In this document: positions 16,199 through 25,854 of the stretch, in pieces
How the letters are laid out: each line of letters starts with the position of its first letter
How positions within the stretch are numbered: position 1 is the first letter of the stretch
Source of the DNA: Streptosporangiales bacterium
Lineage (GTDB): Bacteria; Actinomycetota; Actinomycetes; Streptosporangiales; Streptosporangiaceae
DNA length: 32,002 nucleotides
NCBI GenBank assembly: GCA_009784565.1
Contig: WRBL01000031.1
Location: 1 to 32,002 of the forward strand
Reading direction: 5' to 3'
Position numbers and translations under genes: made by a program
Notes under the pieces: model-generated
Told to the model about the DNA's origin: nothing
The model's database searches: none
What the model saw: only the letters and a program-made list of their open reading frames with translations

Positions 16199-16963
16199 CT
16201 ACTGTTCCCGGGCGTTACCCGGACGCGGCTCGAAGCCGGCACCGGTGTCCCGGCCGCTCCACCGCGCCACGTAGCCGAACCGGTCGGTGCGGACCAGCCC
16301 GTGCCGCCATTCGACGGGCAGGCCGTTCCCGGACGCCAGGCGCTCGATGGCGAGAGCCGGCACCCTGGCGCTCAGCCCCAGCAGGGACCGCTGCTCGGGA
16401 GTGGGCATCTCCGGGGCGAGCCGCTCCCAGCCCTCGTCCGGGGACACCCCGCAGCGCTCGCGCAGCTCGCGGTAGAGCGCGGTATGCGTGAAGTCGACGC
16501 CCAGCAGCGGGCGGGCCACCGCGGCGGGCAGCCATGAGCAGTCGAGGAACACCGGCTCCTCGTCGGCCAGCCGGAGCCGTTCCAGGTAGATAAGCGGCTC
16601 GTCGGCGGGGCGGCTGAGCATCTTCGCGGCCTCGGCGTCGGTCCGCTCCTCCAGAAAGCGGACGACGCTGCGCTGCGTGTAGCCCTGCTCCTCCACGGAG
16701 CGGAACAGGCTGTAGAGGGTGCCGAGCGGCTGCTCGATCACCCGGGGCCGGACGAACGTGCCCAGGCCGCGGCCGCGGTCGATGACCCCCTCGGCCTGCA
16801 GCCGCCGGGCGGCCTCCCGCACGGTGTGCCGGCTGACGCCGTACTCGGCGATCAGTTCCGCGTCCGTGGGGAACCGCCCGCGGAACTCCCCGCGCTCGAT
16901 CCGCAGGCGCAGGTCGCCGAGAACCTGCGCCCACAGGGGCATCGGGCTGTTCTTGTCGATCAT
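16199..16963 (-). CDS. GntR family (HutC/UTRA) transcriptional regulator
   Basis: MPLWAQVLGDLRLRIERGEFRGRFPTDAELIAEYGVSRHTVREAARRLQAEGVIDRGRGLGTFV plus UTRA-like C-terminus. Start could be GTG at 16978. Confidence 0.92.
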   Translation of the reverse strand: MIDKNSPMPLWAQVLGDLRLRIERGEFRGRFPTDAELIAEYGVSRHTVREAARRLQAEGVIDRGRGLGTFVRPRVIEQPLGTLYSLFRSVEEQGYTQRSVVRFLEERTDAEAAKMLSRPADEPLIYLERLRLADEEPVFLDCSWLPAAVARPLLGVDFTHTALYRELRERCGVSPDEGWERLAPEMPTPEQRSLLGLSARVPALAIERLASGNGLPVEWRHGLVRTDRFGYVARWSGRDTGAGFEPRPGNAREQ

Positions 16964-17056
16964 CGTGCCGCGCGTCACCGTCCGCCGAAACCCGCCTGTC
17001 CGCTGTGCCCTTCACCCGAATGCTACTTCGGGGGACGCGGTGCCCGGCGGTCTGCG

Positions 17057-17956
17057 CTATCGCAACTCGGCGTCGGCCCGGGCCTTCAGCTCGGCAATGA
17101 ACCCGATGTGCTCGTCGAGGGTGGAGAGCCCGTTCCGCCCGCTCGTCACCGCGATGTCCGTGGCCCCCTCGGCACGCAGCCGCCGCAGGGCGCCGACGGT
17201 CGGCTCGAGCCAGGATCCCTCCCGGTCGGGCAGCAGGTTGAAGACGGCCCGGAAGCCATCGACCGGGCGGCCCTCCTCATGCAGCAGTTCCCGCACTCGC
17301 CGCCAGGAAGCGACGGCCTGGTCGCTGAGCCCGTAGCCGAAGACGAACCCGTCCGCCAGCCGGGCTGCGCGCCGGAACGCGGCCTCCGATGACCCGCCGA
17401 GCCAGATCGGGATCGGGCCCGACGGCGCGGGACAGACCGCGGCCCGGTCGATCTGGTCAAACTCGCCCGCGAACGTGACGGGCTCGCCGCTCCACAGCCT
17501 GCGAAGATAGGGGATCTGCTCATCCAGCCGACGCCCTCGGGTCCTCCAGCGGGCCCCGAGCGCGTGGTACTCCACGGGGTTGTAGCCGATACCGACGCCA
17601 AGCCGGAGGCGGCCGCCTGACAGCAGGTCCACGTCCGCCGCCTGCCGGGCGACCAGGACCGTCTGGCGCTGCGGCAGGATCAGGATGCCGGTGATCAGCT
17701 CGATCCGCTCGGTAATCCCGGCGAGATACCCGAACGCGACGAGCGGGTCATGGAAAGGATCCCGCTCGCCGTAAGAACGATCCGGCACCGGCGGCTCGCG
17801 GCGCACTCCGCGGACCGCGCCCACGACGTGGTCATACAGCAGCAGATGGTCGTACCCGAGCTCCTCGGCGGCGAGCGCGAACCGGCGCAGTGCCATCGGA
17901 TCACGGCTCAGCTCATCCTGGGGGAAAGTGACGCCAAGCTTCACCCGGGTGGCCAT
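17057..17956 (-). CDS. LLM-class (F420/flavin-dependent luciferase-like) oxidoreductase
   Basis: KLGVTFPQDELSRDPMALRRFALAAEELGYDHLLLYDHVVG...GGRLRLGVGIGYNPVEYHALG...PIPIWLGGSSEAAFRRAARLADGF. Confidence 0.92.
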   Translation of the reverse strand: MATRVKLGVTFPQDELSRDPMALRRFALAAEELGYDHLLLYDHVVGAVRGVRREPPVPDRSYGERDPFHDPLVAFGYLAGITERIELITGILILPQRQTVLVARQAADVDLLSGGRLRLGVGIGYNPVEYHALGARWRTRGRRLDEQIPYLRRLWSGEPVTFAGEFDQIDRAAVCPAPSGPIPIWLGGSSEAAFRRAARLADGFVFGYGLSDQAVASWRRVRELLHEEGRPVDGFRAVFNLLPDREGSWLEPTVGALRRLRAEGATDIAVTSGRNGLSTLDEHIGFIAELKARADAELR

Positions 17957-17965
17957 CGGCAACTC

Positions 17966-18601
17966 CTATACCTGGTGCGAATCAGAAATTCGCAGGTGGA
18001 CGAGCGCCTCCGGGACGTCGACGATGTCGGCGTACTTTGCATCGAGGTCGGCGAGGTTACCCCCGTGGACAGCCTCCGACCGGTCCGCGCACGCGTCGCG
18101 CACCACCAGCGGCCGGAAGCCCGCGTTGAGCGCGTCCATCGCCGTGGCCCGGACGCAGCCGGAGGTGGACACCCCTGCGATCGCCAGGGTGTCCACCCCG
18201 AGCGTGGTCAGGGTGCTGGCCAGCGAGGTGCCGAAGAACGCGGAGGCGTACTGCTTGGTCACCACGGTTTCCCCCGGGGCCGGAGCGAGGGTCAGGGCAC
18301 CCCAGTCGCCCGGAGCGCCCTCGGCGAAACAGGCCAGGGCCGGCACCTTCCGGATGAACAGTCCGGCGTCGGCCAGATCAGCGGCGTAGCGCACGACCGT
18401 CCAGATCACAGGACGGCGGCCGGCCCGGGCGGCCTTGACCAGGGCGTCCGCGGCTGCCACCGCCGGCCCGGGGTCCGGGAGGGCGAACGGCCCTCCCGGG
18501 TCCGTGTACGCGCGGACGAGATCGATGACGAGGACCGCCGGCGACTCGCCCCATCCGACACGACCCGAGAAGCCGGCACCGTGCGCTCCGCCTGGCGTCA
18601 T
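17966..18601 (-). CDS. Isochorismatase-family hydrolase (N-carbamoylsarcosine amidase-like)
   Basis: PAVLVIDLVRAYTDPGGPF ... TLTTLGVDTLAIAGVSTSGCVRATAMDALNAGFRPLVVRDACADRS; ATGA overlap with the upstream hydantoinase B stop. Confidence 0.88.
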   Translation of the reverse strand: MTPGGAHGAGFSGRVGWGESPAVLVIDLVRAYTDPGGPFALPDPGPAVAAADALVKAARAGRRPVIWTVVRYAADLADAGLFIRKVPALACFAEGAPGDWGALTLAPAPGETVVTKQYASAFFGTSLASTLTTLGVDTLAIAGVSTSGCVRATAMDALNAGFRPLVVRDACADRSEAVHGGNLADLDAKYADIVDVPEALVHLRISDSHQV

Positions 18602-20478
18602 TCCGCCTCCCACACCGGCCGCTTCGGGGCCGGCAGCCCGGTTTCCTCCTCGCAGCGCGCGAGCAGTTCCTCGATCGGCGGGCCCATGTCGAAGACCGGC
18701 AGCTCGGCCGGGCGGCCGACGCGCATCCGTTCGCGGAGCGCGGCCGTCGCCGCGCTGTCAACGGCACCGTCATCGGCGACCACGACACCGTAACGGCGAG
18801 CGCCCTCCACGGTCACGAGTCCCCGGCGCACCTCCAGCGCCACCAGCCCGGCGCCGCGCTCGAGCGGGTCGCCCCAGCCGCCACCGCCCCAGGTGACGAA
18901 GTGGAGCACGTCGCCCTCGCTGACGGGAAAGCCGTGGATCTTGCTGGGGATGACTTCCCTGCTGCCGTCGGCCCGGTCGATCCACTTCGTGCCGCGTGTA
19001 CCCGGGTGACCGCCGTTGACCCCCCACGGATAGGTCAGCCACCGGTCGTCGTGGATCGCGATCTCGCCCGGTTCCCCGAAGACGTACGCCACGTCGACGC
19101 CGTTGCCGCCCCGGTTGAGCCCGGGACCGCCGGTGTCAGCGATCGTCTCCCAGCGCTCGATCCGCAGCGGGTAATACGACTCCAGATACTCGCACGGAAT
19201 GTTGACGAAGCTCGGCCACAATGAGTGACCGTCCGGGCCGTCGCCCAGCGGGCGCCCGGGGATGCCGCCGAAGCCGATCGAGTAGAGCTGGAACCACTCG
19301 CCCTTACGCTCGCCCGACGTGTAGTGCCCGGAGTACATGAAGTGCGGAGAGGAAGAGAAGCCTGCCGCGTTGAGCAGCGCCGGGTTGGTCTGGCCCAGCA
19401 GGCCCCCGAAGAGGTCGAAGACCCGGCCGATGCCGTGATTGCGGCCGCTGAGCGCCGCGGGGTACCTGGGCTTCCAGTACGACCCGTCCGGGATCGTGAC
19501 GTCGACCAGCGGGTAGAAGCCGTCGTTCCACAGGATCTGCGGATCGGCGACCGTGATCATGTAGATCCCGAAGAACATCCGGGCGAGGTTCTCGTTGATG
19601 TAGTAGTTGACCGGGCCGGCCGCTTGCGGACTTGAGCCGGTGAAGTCCAGGTGGACCTTCTCCCCGGTCCGGGTCAGCGAGAGCTTCAGCTCGTAAGGTC
19701 CGTTACCCACGCCGTCGTCGCAGATGTAGTCGGTGAACGAGATCGTCTTCCCGTCCTCGAAGACCGCCGCGAGCAGGACCCTCATCGCCTCGTAGTTACG
19801 CTGCAGCAGCGCGTCCAGCGCGGACAGGTACGTCGCCGTGCCGAACCGGTCGCACATCTCGGTGACGCGCCGGCCGGCCGTGCGGACCGCGGCCACGAGG
19901 CCGTTCAGGTCAGCGCGGTTCCAGTCCGGCATCCGCACCTGGTTGAGGATGATCGCGAGCGCGTCCCGGCTCAGCTCGCCCTTCCGGTAGAGCTTGAACG
20001 GCGGGATGATCACTCCCTCCTCGTAGATCGTGCGCGCGTCCGTCGGCATGGAGGACGGCGTCTTGCCGCCCACGTCGGACATGTGGCCGAACATCGACGC
20101 CCAGCCGACGACGCGCCCCTCATGGAAGATCGGCATCACGACCAGCCAGTCGTTGGCGTGGCTGATGGCCGCTCCGCAGGCGTACGGGTCGGAGGTCAGC
20201 AGGACATCGCCCTCCTCGATCGTGCCGTCGAAGCCGTCGAGGAAGTCCGGGACGGACAGTCCGAACTGGCCGACCACCATCTTCCCGCTCGGGTCGCCGA
20301 TCAGGGGGAACTCGTCGTGCTGCTCGCGGATGCCGGGCGACAGCGCGGTACGGAAGAGGACCTCGTCCATCTCGTAGCGGGCGTTGCGCAGCCCGTTCTC
20401 GATCAGGTCGAGCGTCACGGGGTCGACTGAGACGGGGTCGACCCTTCCCGTCGCGGTCTCGATGATCTCGGCCATCAC
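18598..20478 (-). CDS. Hydantoinase B/oxoprolinase family protein
   Basis: DPVTLDLIENGLRNARYEMDEVLFRTALSPGIREQHDEFPLIGDPSGKMVVGQFG...GDVLLTSDPYACGAAISHANDWLVVMPIF...HLDFTGSSPQAAGPVNYY. Confidence 0.93.
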   Translation of the reverse strand: MMAEIIETATGRVDPVSVDPVTLDLIENGLRNARYEMDEVLFRTALSPGIREQHDEFPLIGDPSGKMVVGQFGLSVPDFLDGFDGTIEEGDVLLTSDPYACGAAISHANDWLVVMPIFHEGRVVGWASMFGHMSDVGGKTPSSMPTDARTIYEEGVIIPPFKLYRKGELSRDALAIILNQVRMPDWNRADLNGLVAAVRTAGRRVTEMCDRFGTATYLSALDALLQRNYEAMRVLLAAVFEDGKTISFTDYICDDGVGNGPYELKLSLTRTGEKVHLDFTGSSPQAAGPVNYYINENLARMFFGIYMITVADPQILWNDGFYPLVDVTIPDGSYWKPRYPAALSGRNHGIGRVFDLFGGLLGQTNPALLNAAGFSSSPHFMYSGHYTSGERKGEWFQLYSIGFGGIPGRPLGDGPDGHSLWPSFVNIPCEYLESYYPLRIERWETIADTGGPGLNRGGNGVDVAYVFGEPGEIAIHDDRWLTYPWGVNGGHPGTRGTKWIDRADGSREVIPSKIHGFPVSEGDVLHFVTWGGGGWGDPLERGAGLVALEVRRGLVTVEGARRYGVVVADDGAVDSAATAALRERMRVGRPAELPVFDMGPPIEELLARCEEETGLPAPKRPVWEAE

Positions 20479-22532
20479 GCCTCCTCGGCGTTAAGCGGGT
20501 TGAGGAGCAGGCTGCCCGAGGGATGCACGACGGCGTGATGCCCCGGCAGGACCAGGGTGGTCGAGTCCATCTCGGTGACTACCGCGGGGCCGCGCACGTC
20601 GTCGCCAGCCCGGAGCCGGCCGCGGTCATAGATCTGCGCCGCGACGCTCTTGCCGCCGATGTGCAGGCGGTGGGTGCCCGCGAGCGCGGCCGACGGGTCG
20701 CCGCTGCCCTCGGGCAGCGCGACGACGCCCACGGTGGGGAGCGGGCCGGTGACCGTGGCGCGGGCGTTGACGAGCTCGTGATCCACGGTGAGGAGGAAGG
20801 AGAAAAGCCGTTCGTGCTCGGCGTCGAAGAGCGCGGCGAGCTCGGGGAGCGTGGTCGCGGAGCCGGGCACCGGGATCGGGATCTCGAAGCCCTGGCCGTG
20901 GTAGCGGACATCGACCTGGTAGGACGTCGTCTGGTCGGCGGGATCGACGCCCTGCCCGGCCAGCCGCTCGCCCGCCTCGGCCGCGAGCTCATTCAGGATC
21001 GCTTTCAGGTCGCCGTCGCCCAGATCACCGAACGTGGCGAGGACGGTCCGGGCGGACTCGTCGCGCAGGCTTGTCGTGGCGTCGCCGAGCGCGCACAGGA
21101 CCCCCGGCGAGGGCGGCACGATCACCGGCCAGGCACCGGTCAGCTTCGCCAGCGCGTTGGCGTGCAGCGGGCCGGCGCCGCCGAAGGCGACGAGCGCGAA
21201 GTCACGCGGGTCGAAGCCCTGCTGGACCGAGACCAGTCGCAGTCCGCCGAGCATGTTCTCGTTGACGATGTCGATGATGCCCTCGGCCGCGGCCTCGGCG
21301 GACTCCAGCCCGATCGCGTCGGCGACGGACTGCACGGCGGTCCTGGCCGCGCCGGGGTCGAGGGCGATCTCGCCCCCGGCCAGGCTGGAAGGAAGGTAGC
21401 CGAGCACCACGTTGGCGTCGGTAACCGTCGGCTCGGTGCCGCCCTTTCCGTAGGCCGCCGGCCCCGGCGCCGCGCCGGCGGACTGCGGGCCGACCCGGAG
21501 CGCCTTCGTCAGCTCCGGCACGTGCGCGATCGAGCCGCCCCCGGCACCGACGGTGCGCACGTCGACGCTGGAAGCACGCACCTTCAGGTCGCCGACCTCG
21601 GTCTCGCGGCCGATCCGGGGACTGAGGTCCCGCACGAGCGCGATATCCGTTGACGTACCGCCCATGTCGAAGGTGATGAAGTCGCGGTAGCCGCATTGCC
21701 CGGCCACCCATGCCGCGCCCGTTACCCCGCCGGCCGGGCCGGAAAGAAGGAGCGTGACCGGGGCGTCAATCGCGCTGTGCGCCGCCGACAGCCCGCCGTC
21801 GCTGCGCAGGATGGCGAGCTCCCCTGAGACACCGCCCTCGCGAAGCTGCCCGGCCAGGTTCTCCACGTACTTCTTCACCTGCGGCTGGACGTAGCCGTTG
21901 GCGACGGTGGTCACGGTGCGCTCGTACTCGCGCAGCTCGGGCAGCACGTCGCAGGAGAGCGAGACCGGAACGCCGGGCAGCAGTTCCGCGGCGATCTCGG
22001 CGATCCGGCGCTCGTGCCCGGGCTCGGCGAAGGAGTTGATCAGGCAGACCGCCAGCGCCTCGACGCCGGCGCCCGCGAGCTTCGCCAGCTGGACGCGGAC
22101 GTCCTTCTCGTCCAGCTGGCGGATCACCGTGCCGTCCGAGCCGACCCGTTCGTCGACCTCGACCGTGTTCTCAAGCGCGGCCAGCGGCTCCGGCTTGGGC
22201 CAGATAATCCATCCGGCCAGGCCGCCGGGGACGTAGGACCGGCCGATCTGGAGCACCTGCCGGAAGCCCTTAGTCGTGACCAGGCCGACGGAGGCGCCCT
22301 TGCCCTCAAGAATCGCGTTGGTGGCGATGGTCGTCCCGTGGAGCACCTGTCCGACCTCGGCCAGCCCGATTCCGGCCGCGGCGCAGACCTGGCCGATCCC
22401 GTTGAGCACCCCCACCGCCTGGTCGCCAGGAGTGGACGCGGTCTTGGCCCGCCAGGTGACGCCGCTCCCCTCCTCAACCAGTAGCACGTCGGTGAAGGTG
22501 CCGCCGACATCGACTCCGAGTCGGTAGCTCAT
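20475..22532 (-). CDS. Hydantoinase A/oxoprolinase family protein
   Basis: MSYRLGVDVGGTFTDVLLVEEGSGVTWRAKTASTPGDQAVGVLNGI...VLHGTTIATNAILEGKGA...FDMGGTSTDIALV. Confidence 0.93.
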   Translation of the reverse strand: MSYRLGVDVGGTFTDVLLVEEGSGVTWRAKTASTPGDQAVGVLNGIGQVCAAAGIGLAEVGQVLHGTTIATNAILEGKGASVGLVTTKGFRQVLQIGRSYVPGGLAGWIIWPKPEPLAALENTVEVDERVGSDGTVIRQLDEKDVRVQLAKLAGAGVEALAVCLINSFAEPGHERRIAEIAAELLPGVPVSLSCDVLPELREYERTVTTVANGYVQPQVKKYVENLAGQLREGGVSGELAILRSDGGLSAAHSAIDAPVTLLLSGPAGGVTGAAWVAGQCGYRDFITFDMGGTSTDIALVRDLSPRIGRETEVGDLKVRASSVDVRTVGAGGGSIAHVPELTKALRVGPQSAGAAPGPAAYGKGGTEPTVTDANVVLGYLPSSLAGGEIALDPGAARTAVQSVADAIGLESAEAAAEGIIDIVNENMLGGLRLVSVQQGFDPRDFALVAFGGAGPLHANALAKLTGAWPVIVPPSPGVLCALGDATTSLRDESARTVLATFGDLGDGDLKAILNELAAEAGERLAGQGVDPADQTTSYQVDVRYHGQGFEIPIPVPGSATTLPELAALFDAEHERLFSFLLTVDHELVNARATVTGPLPTVGVVALPEGSGDPSAALAGTHRLHIGGKSVAAQIYDRGRLRAGDDVRGPAVVTEMDSTTLVLPGHHAVVHPSGSLLLNPLNAEEA

Positions 22533-22795
22533 GACGCCTCCTGTTCAGATGTAGGGGCGGGGGTAGCCGCTCCTGCCATGATCGCACGGACGTTGTCGGT
22601 ATGCGCGGTTATGACGGCCTGACCATCGCTCCGCTACCCGGCCCGGCAGACAGGGCGTCACCACCATCGTCGCCTCTTCTATCCTGGAGTCGGAGAGTCG
22701 AACGGTATAGATCCCAAGACGCCCGGCCCGTTTGCGGCGAGCTGCCGCGACCCGCTGAGAGCCGCCCACGAGAAGCACCTGTTACGGATTGTAAA

Positions 22796-23644
22796 GTGTC
22801 CCCAACCCTGCATGTCGGATGCGCGATGTGGACTCACTCCGCCTGGCCCACGCACCGTGCCCCCGCCCGCGACCGCCTTCGCGCCTACGGGGGCTCGCTG
22901 AACGCGGTGGAAGGAAATACCAGCTTTTACGCCACGCCGTCCATACCCACCGTTCAGACATGGGCGGACCAGGTCCCGCCGGACTTCCGGTTCGTCATGA
23001 AGCTCCCGAAGACCGTCACCCACGAGCACCGGCTGGCTCCCACCGGAGACGCCGATCTGCGCACGTTCCTGGACGCGATGGAGCCCCTGGGAGAGCGGGC
23101 GCACATGCTGTGGGTGCAGTTGCCTGCTAAGTTCGGGCCGGGCGGTGTGGACGCGCTCGCCCGGTTCCTGCGCCGCCTGCCGACAGGGCACCGGTACTGC
23201 GCCGAGGTCCGCCACCCCGCGTTCTTCACCGACCCGCGCGCCGAGCGCGACCTGGAGCGAGCGCTGGAGACTGTGGGCGCGGAATGGGCGACGTTCGACA
23301 CCACCGTGCTGTTCGAAAACCCGCCCGCCAGCGAAGCCGAGCGGGAAGGCCAGGCTAAGAAGCCCCGCGCGCCCCGCCGGACCCGGGCCCTCACCGGCCA
23401 TCCCGTCGTCCGCTACATCGGCCGCGACGATCCCGCGCGCACGGCCGAAGGCTGGGAGCCGTGGGCCGACCAGGCGGCCGTCTGGCTGCGGGAAGGCCGG
23501 TCCCCGACGGTCTTCATCCACACGCCCGACAACGATCGCGCCATGGAACTGGCCCGGAAATTCCATTCGGACGTCCGCACCAGGGTGCCCGGGACCAGCC
23601 CACTGCCGGACCCGGTCTCCGGGGACCCGCTGACACTGTTCTGA
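22796..23644 (+). CDS. DUF72 domain-containing protein (intact paralog)
   Basis: VSPTLHVGCAMWTHSAW...AVEGNTSFYATPSIPTVQTWADQVPPDFRFVMKLPKTVTHEHRL...RYCAEVRHPAFF; GTG start at 22796 chosen over the upstream ORF start. Confidence 0.88.
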   Translation: MSPTLHVGCAMWTHSAWPTHRAPARDRLRAYGGSLNAVEGNTSFYATPSIPTVQTWADQVPPDFRFVMKLPKTVTHEHRLAPTGDADLRTFLDAMEPLGERAHMLWVQLPAKFGPGGVDALARFLRRLPTGHRYCAEVRHPAFFTDPRAERDLERALETVGAEWATFDTTVLFENPPASEAEREGQAKKPRAPRRTRALTGHPVVRYIGRDDPARTAEGWEPWADQAAVWLREGRSPTVFIHTPDNDRAMELARKFHSDVRTRVPGTSPLPDPVSGDPLTLF

Positions 23645-23748
23645 CGCTGGCCTCGGAAGGGTGCCTGTGAGCCGTGGGCATGCCGGGAGAGGGCCAGACC
23701 TGGCGCGTTTGCCTGCGGGTGATCTCCGTGCGTGGGCAGTATGACTCC

Positions 23749-24267
23749 ATGCTGAGGATGCGTCCGGCGGGCAGTCAGGATCGCGATGCTGTCCGGGAGA
23801 TGATCAGTGCCCGGTGCGAGTGGATGGAGGCGCGGGGCCTGTCGTCGTGGCGGCCGCGCCTGGATGACCTCGTGGCGCAGACCGATAACCCCTGCGGGGA
23901 CGTGTGGGTCCTGGAACGGGACGGTCAGGTCATCGGCCGGACGACCCTGCAGGCGGACGCGCCGCCGCCGTGGGGGTGGACTGACGCCGAGCGGGCCGAA
24001 CCGGCGCTGTACCTGACGACCACGCTCACCGACCCCGGGCACCGGGACGTCAAGCCGGGCACCCTGATCGCCTGGTGGGCGGTCGGCCAGGCTGCGGAGG
24101 CCGACGCGGCCTGGGTGCGGCGCGACTGCGCGTTCACCGGGCTCGCGAAGTACTACCAGTCCCAGGGGTATGACTTGATCCGCGAGGCCGAGTTCAAGGG
24201 GCACCGGCTGTTCATGATGGCCCGGCGCGCGGAGCGGCTCGACCTCTCGGACACCTTTCACAGGTAG
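23749..24267 (+). CDS. GNAT family N-acetyltransferase
   Basis: MLRMRPAGSQDRDAVREMISARCEWMEARGLSSWRPRLDDL...VWVLERDGQVIGRTTLQAD...GLAKYYQSQGYDLIREAEFKGHRLFMMAR; 10-bp tail-to-tail overlap with the macrocyclase gene. Confidence 0.8.
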   Translation: MLRMRPAGSQDRDAVREMISARCEWMEARGLSSWRPRLDDLVAQTDNPCGDVWVLERDGQVIGRTTLQADAPPPWGWTDAERAEPALYLTTTLTDPGHRDVKPGTLIAWWAVGQAAEADAAWVRRDCAFTGLAKYYQSQGYDLIREAEFKGHRLFMMARRAERLDLSDTFHR

Positions 24268-25826
24268 GCAACGGCGGCCAGGTGCATGTCCACGACCTGC
24301 AGCAGCTTGGCGTGGAATTCCTCGTCCCAGGGCTTGCGGCCGATTTCGGCGATCGTGGCTTTCAGCCCGTCCGGGTCGACCAGGCCGTCGAAGAGGGGCG
24401 AGCCCCTGTCGAGCATCCTCTTCAGGATGGGCACCCCGTAGGTCTTCAGGGAGTCCTCGACCAGCCAGGCGAAGGACTCGCGCTCGACCGGGTTGCAGAC
24501 GTCGTGGCTGAGGCCGAGCGATTTCATCTGGCGGCGCTGGAGGTTCTTGAACTCGCGCCAGTCGACGGGGAGCTGTTCCCCGAGCCGGATCATGGCCGGG
24601 TGCGTGAAGGGGTGGACGGGCCAGATCCCCTCGCGCAGGAGCGGCGGCGCGCTGGTTTCCAGGGAGAGCAGGGTGATGGCGTTCACCTGGGCGGGCGGCG
24701 CGACCGCGTCGTCGGTGTAAGGCAGCGCGGCCCGGGCGTCGGGACCGAGCCAGGGCAGCCTGCCGGTGATGCGGGCGACCATCCCGGCCACGATGTCGGA
24801 TTCTTCCGGCGACAGGGCGACCATCTCATCGCCGCCGAGGCCGGTGACGAGGACCCGGCCTCCGTGCTGCCGGGCGAGTCCGGTGAGCTTCGCGAACGGG
24901 AGGAAGAGGGGTTCCTCGTAGGGGCTGATGAGCGCGCCGCGGACGCGGGGGCAGTCTCGGTTCAACGGAGGGACGTCGGCGCAGTCGACGGTGAGATCCG
25001 TGCCGCTGAACGGCAGGGATGCGAGGATCTGGGCTCGGCGACGGTCCTGCTGCGGTCGGCCGGGTCCGGTGACGAGCAGGGCGGCGGTGGTGACCTGTCC
25101 CGGCCAGCGGCAGGCGGCCCGGGTGGCGATGGTGCCGGAGTCAAGGCCGCCGGTCAGGTGGAACACGGTGGTCGCCGGGTCGAGGGAGCGCAGGTCGAGC
25201 GCGGCGTCGATCGTCGCGGTGAGGGCGGCGAGCACGTCGGCGCCAGGGGTGATGTTGCGGGGCGCGGCGTGCAGGGCCGGGTCGGGGTAGCGGATGTGCA
25301 GGGCGCCGCCGAAGGTGGCGGTGGCCCGCTCGGTGAGCCGCCGGATGCCGGTGAACATCGTCTCGGTCCCGTAGCGGGGCTGGTAGACGAGCAGTCGGGC
25401 CGTCTCCCGGGGGCTGAGCCCGCCGGCGTGCTCCTTGAGGCGGGCCATGTCCCAGGACCCGCGAAGGGTGCCGCCGTCCGCGGCCAGGTACAGCGGGGTT
25501 GTGCGGGCGGCCCCGGCGGTGACTGTCACCGGGCAGCCGGGCCGGGTCTCAACCGTGACGTGGTCAGCCGGGTGCGCCAGCGCTGCGGCCCGGGCACGGT
25601 CGTAGGCGTCTGGGGCGAGGGCCTGGACAGCAGGTTCGGGCGGGGCCTGGTCGGCGAGGCGCTCGCGGACGGTGATGAGCGTGCGGTCGCCGTCGGTGGC
25701 GGCGCACTGCTCGGTCATCGGATGGGTGAACGGGGTGACGTGGCCGGAGCGGTCGGAGGTGGCGTAGGCGGTGCCGGTCCAGGACCAGTCCGCCGCCGCG
25801 TAGGGGGTCAGGGCGAGATCGAGCAT
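24258..25826 (-). CDS. Asparagine-synthetase-like protein, macrolactam (lasso-type/RiPP) cyclase-like
   Basis: PPi-loop motif VFHLTGGLDSGTIATRAA; VLVTGLGGDEMVAL; no N-terminal MC glutaminase nucleophile; SD GGGAGGAA upstream of the ATG; 51-aa ORF immediately upstream. Confidence 0.8.
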   Translation of the reverse strand: MLDLALTPYAAADWSWTGTAYATSDRSGHVTPFTHPMTEQCAATDGDRTLITVRERLADQAPPEPAVQALAPDAYDRARAAALAHPADHVTVETRPGCPVTVTAGAARTTPLYLAADGGTLRGSWDMARLKEHAGGLSPRETARLLVYQPRYGTETMFTGIRRLTERATATFGGALHIRYPDPALHAAPRNITPGADVLAALTATIDAALDLRSLDPATTVFHLTGGLDSGTIATRAACRWPGQVTTAALLVTGPGRPQQDRRRAQILASLPFSGTDLTVDCADVPPLNRDCPRVRGALISPYEEPLFLPFAKLTGLARQHGGRVLVTGLGGDEMVALSPEESDIVAGMVARITGRLPWLGPDARAALPYTDDAVAPPAQVNAITLLSLETSAPPLLREGIWPVHPFTHPAMIRLGEQLPVDWREFKNLQRRQMKSLGLSHDVCNPVERESFAWLVEDSLKTYGVPILKRMLDRGSPLFDGLVDPDGLKATIAEIGRKPWDEEFHAKLLQVVDMHLAAVAYL

Positions 25827-25854
25827 CGGGTTCCTCCCGGGACTGGTGAAGAAG

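Noticed and set aside
16145-16537. Plus-strand ORF starting near the AATGTACGTACATT palindrome
   Set aside because: Antisense to the GntR gene and without protein-like pattern; only the promoter-like DNA is kept as a finding.
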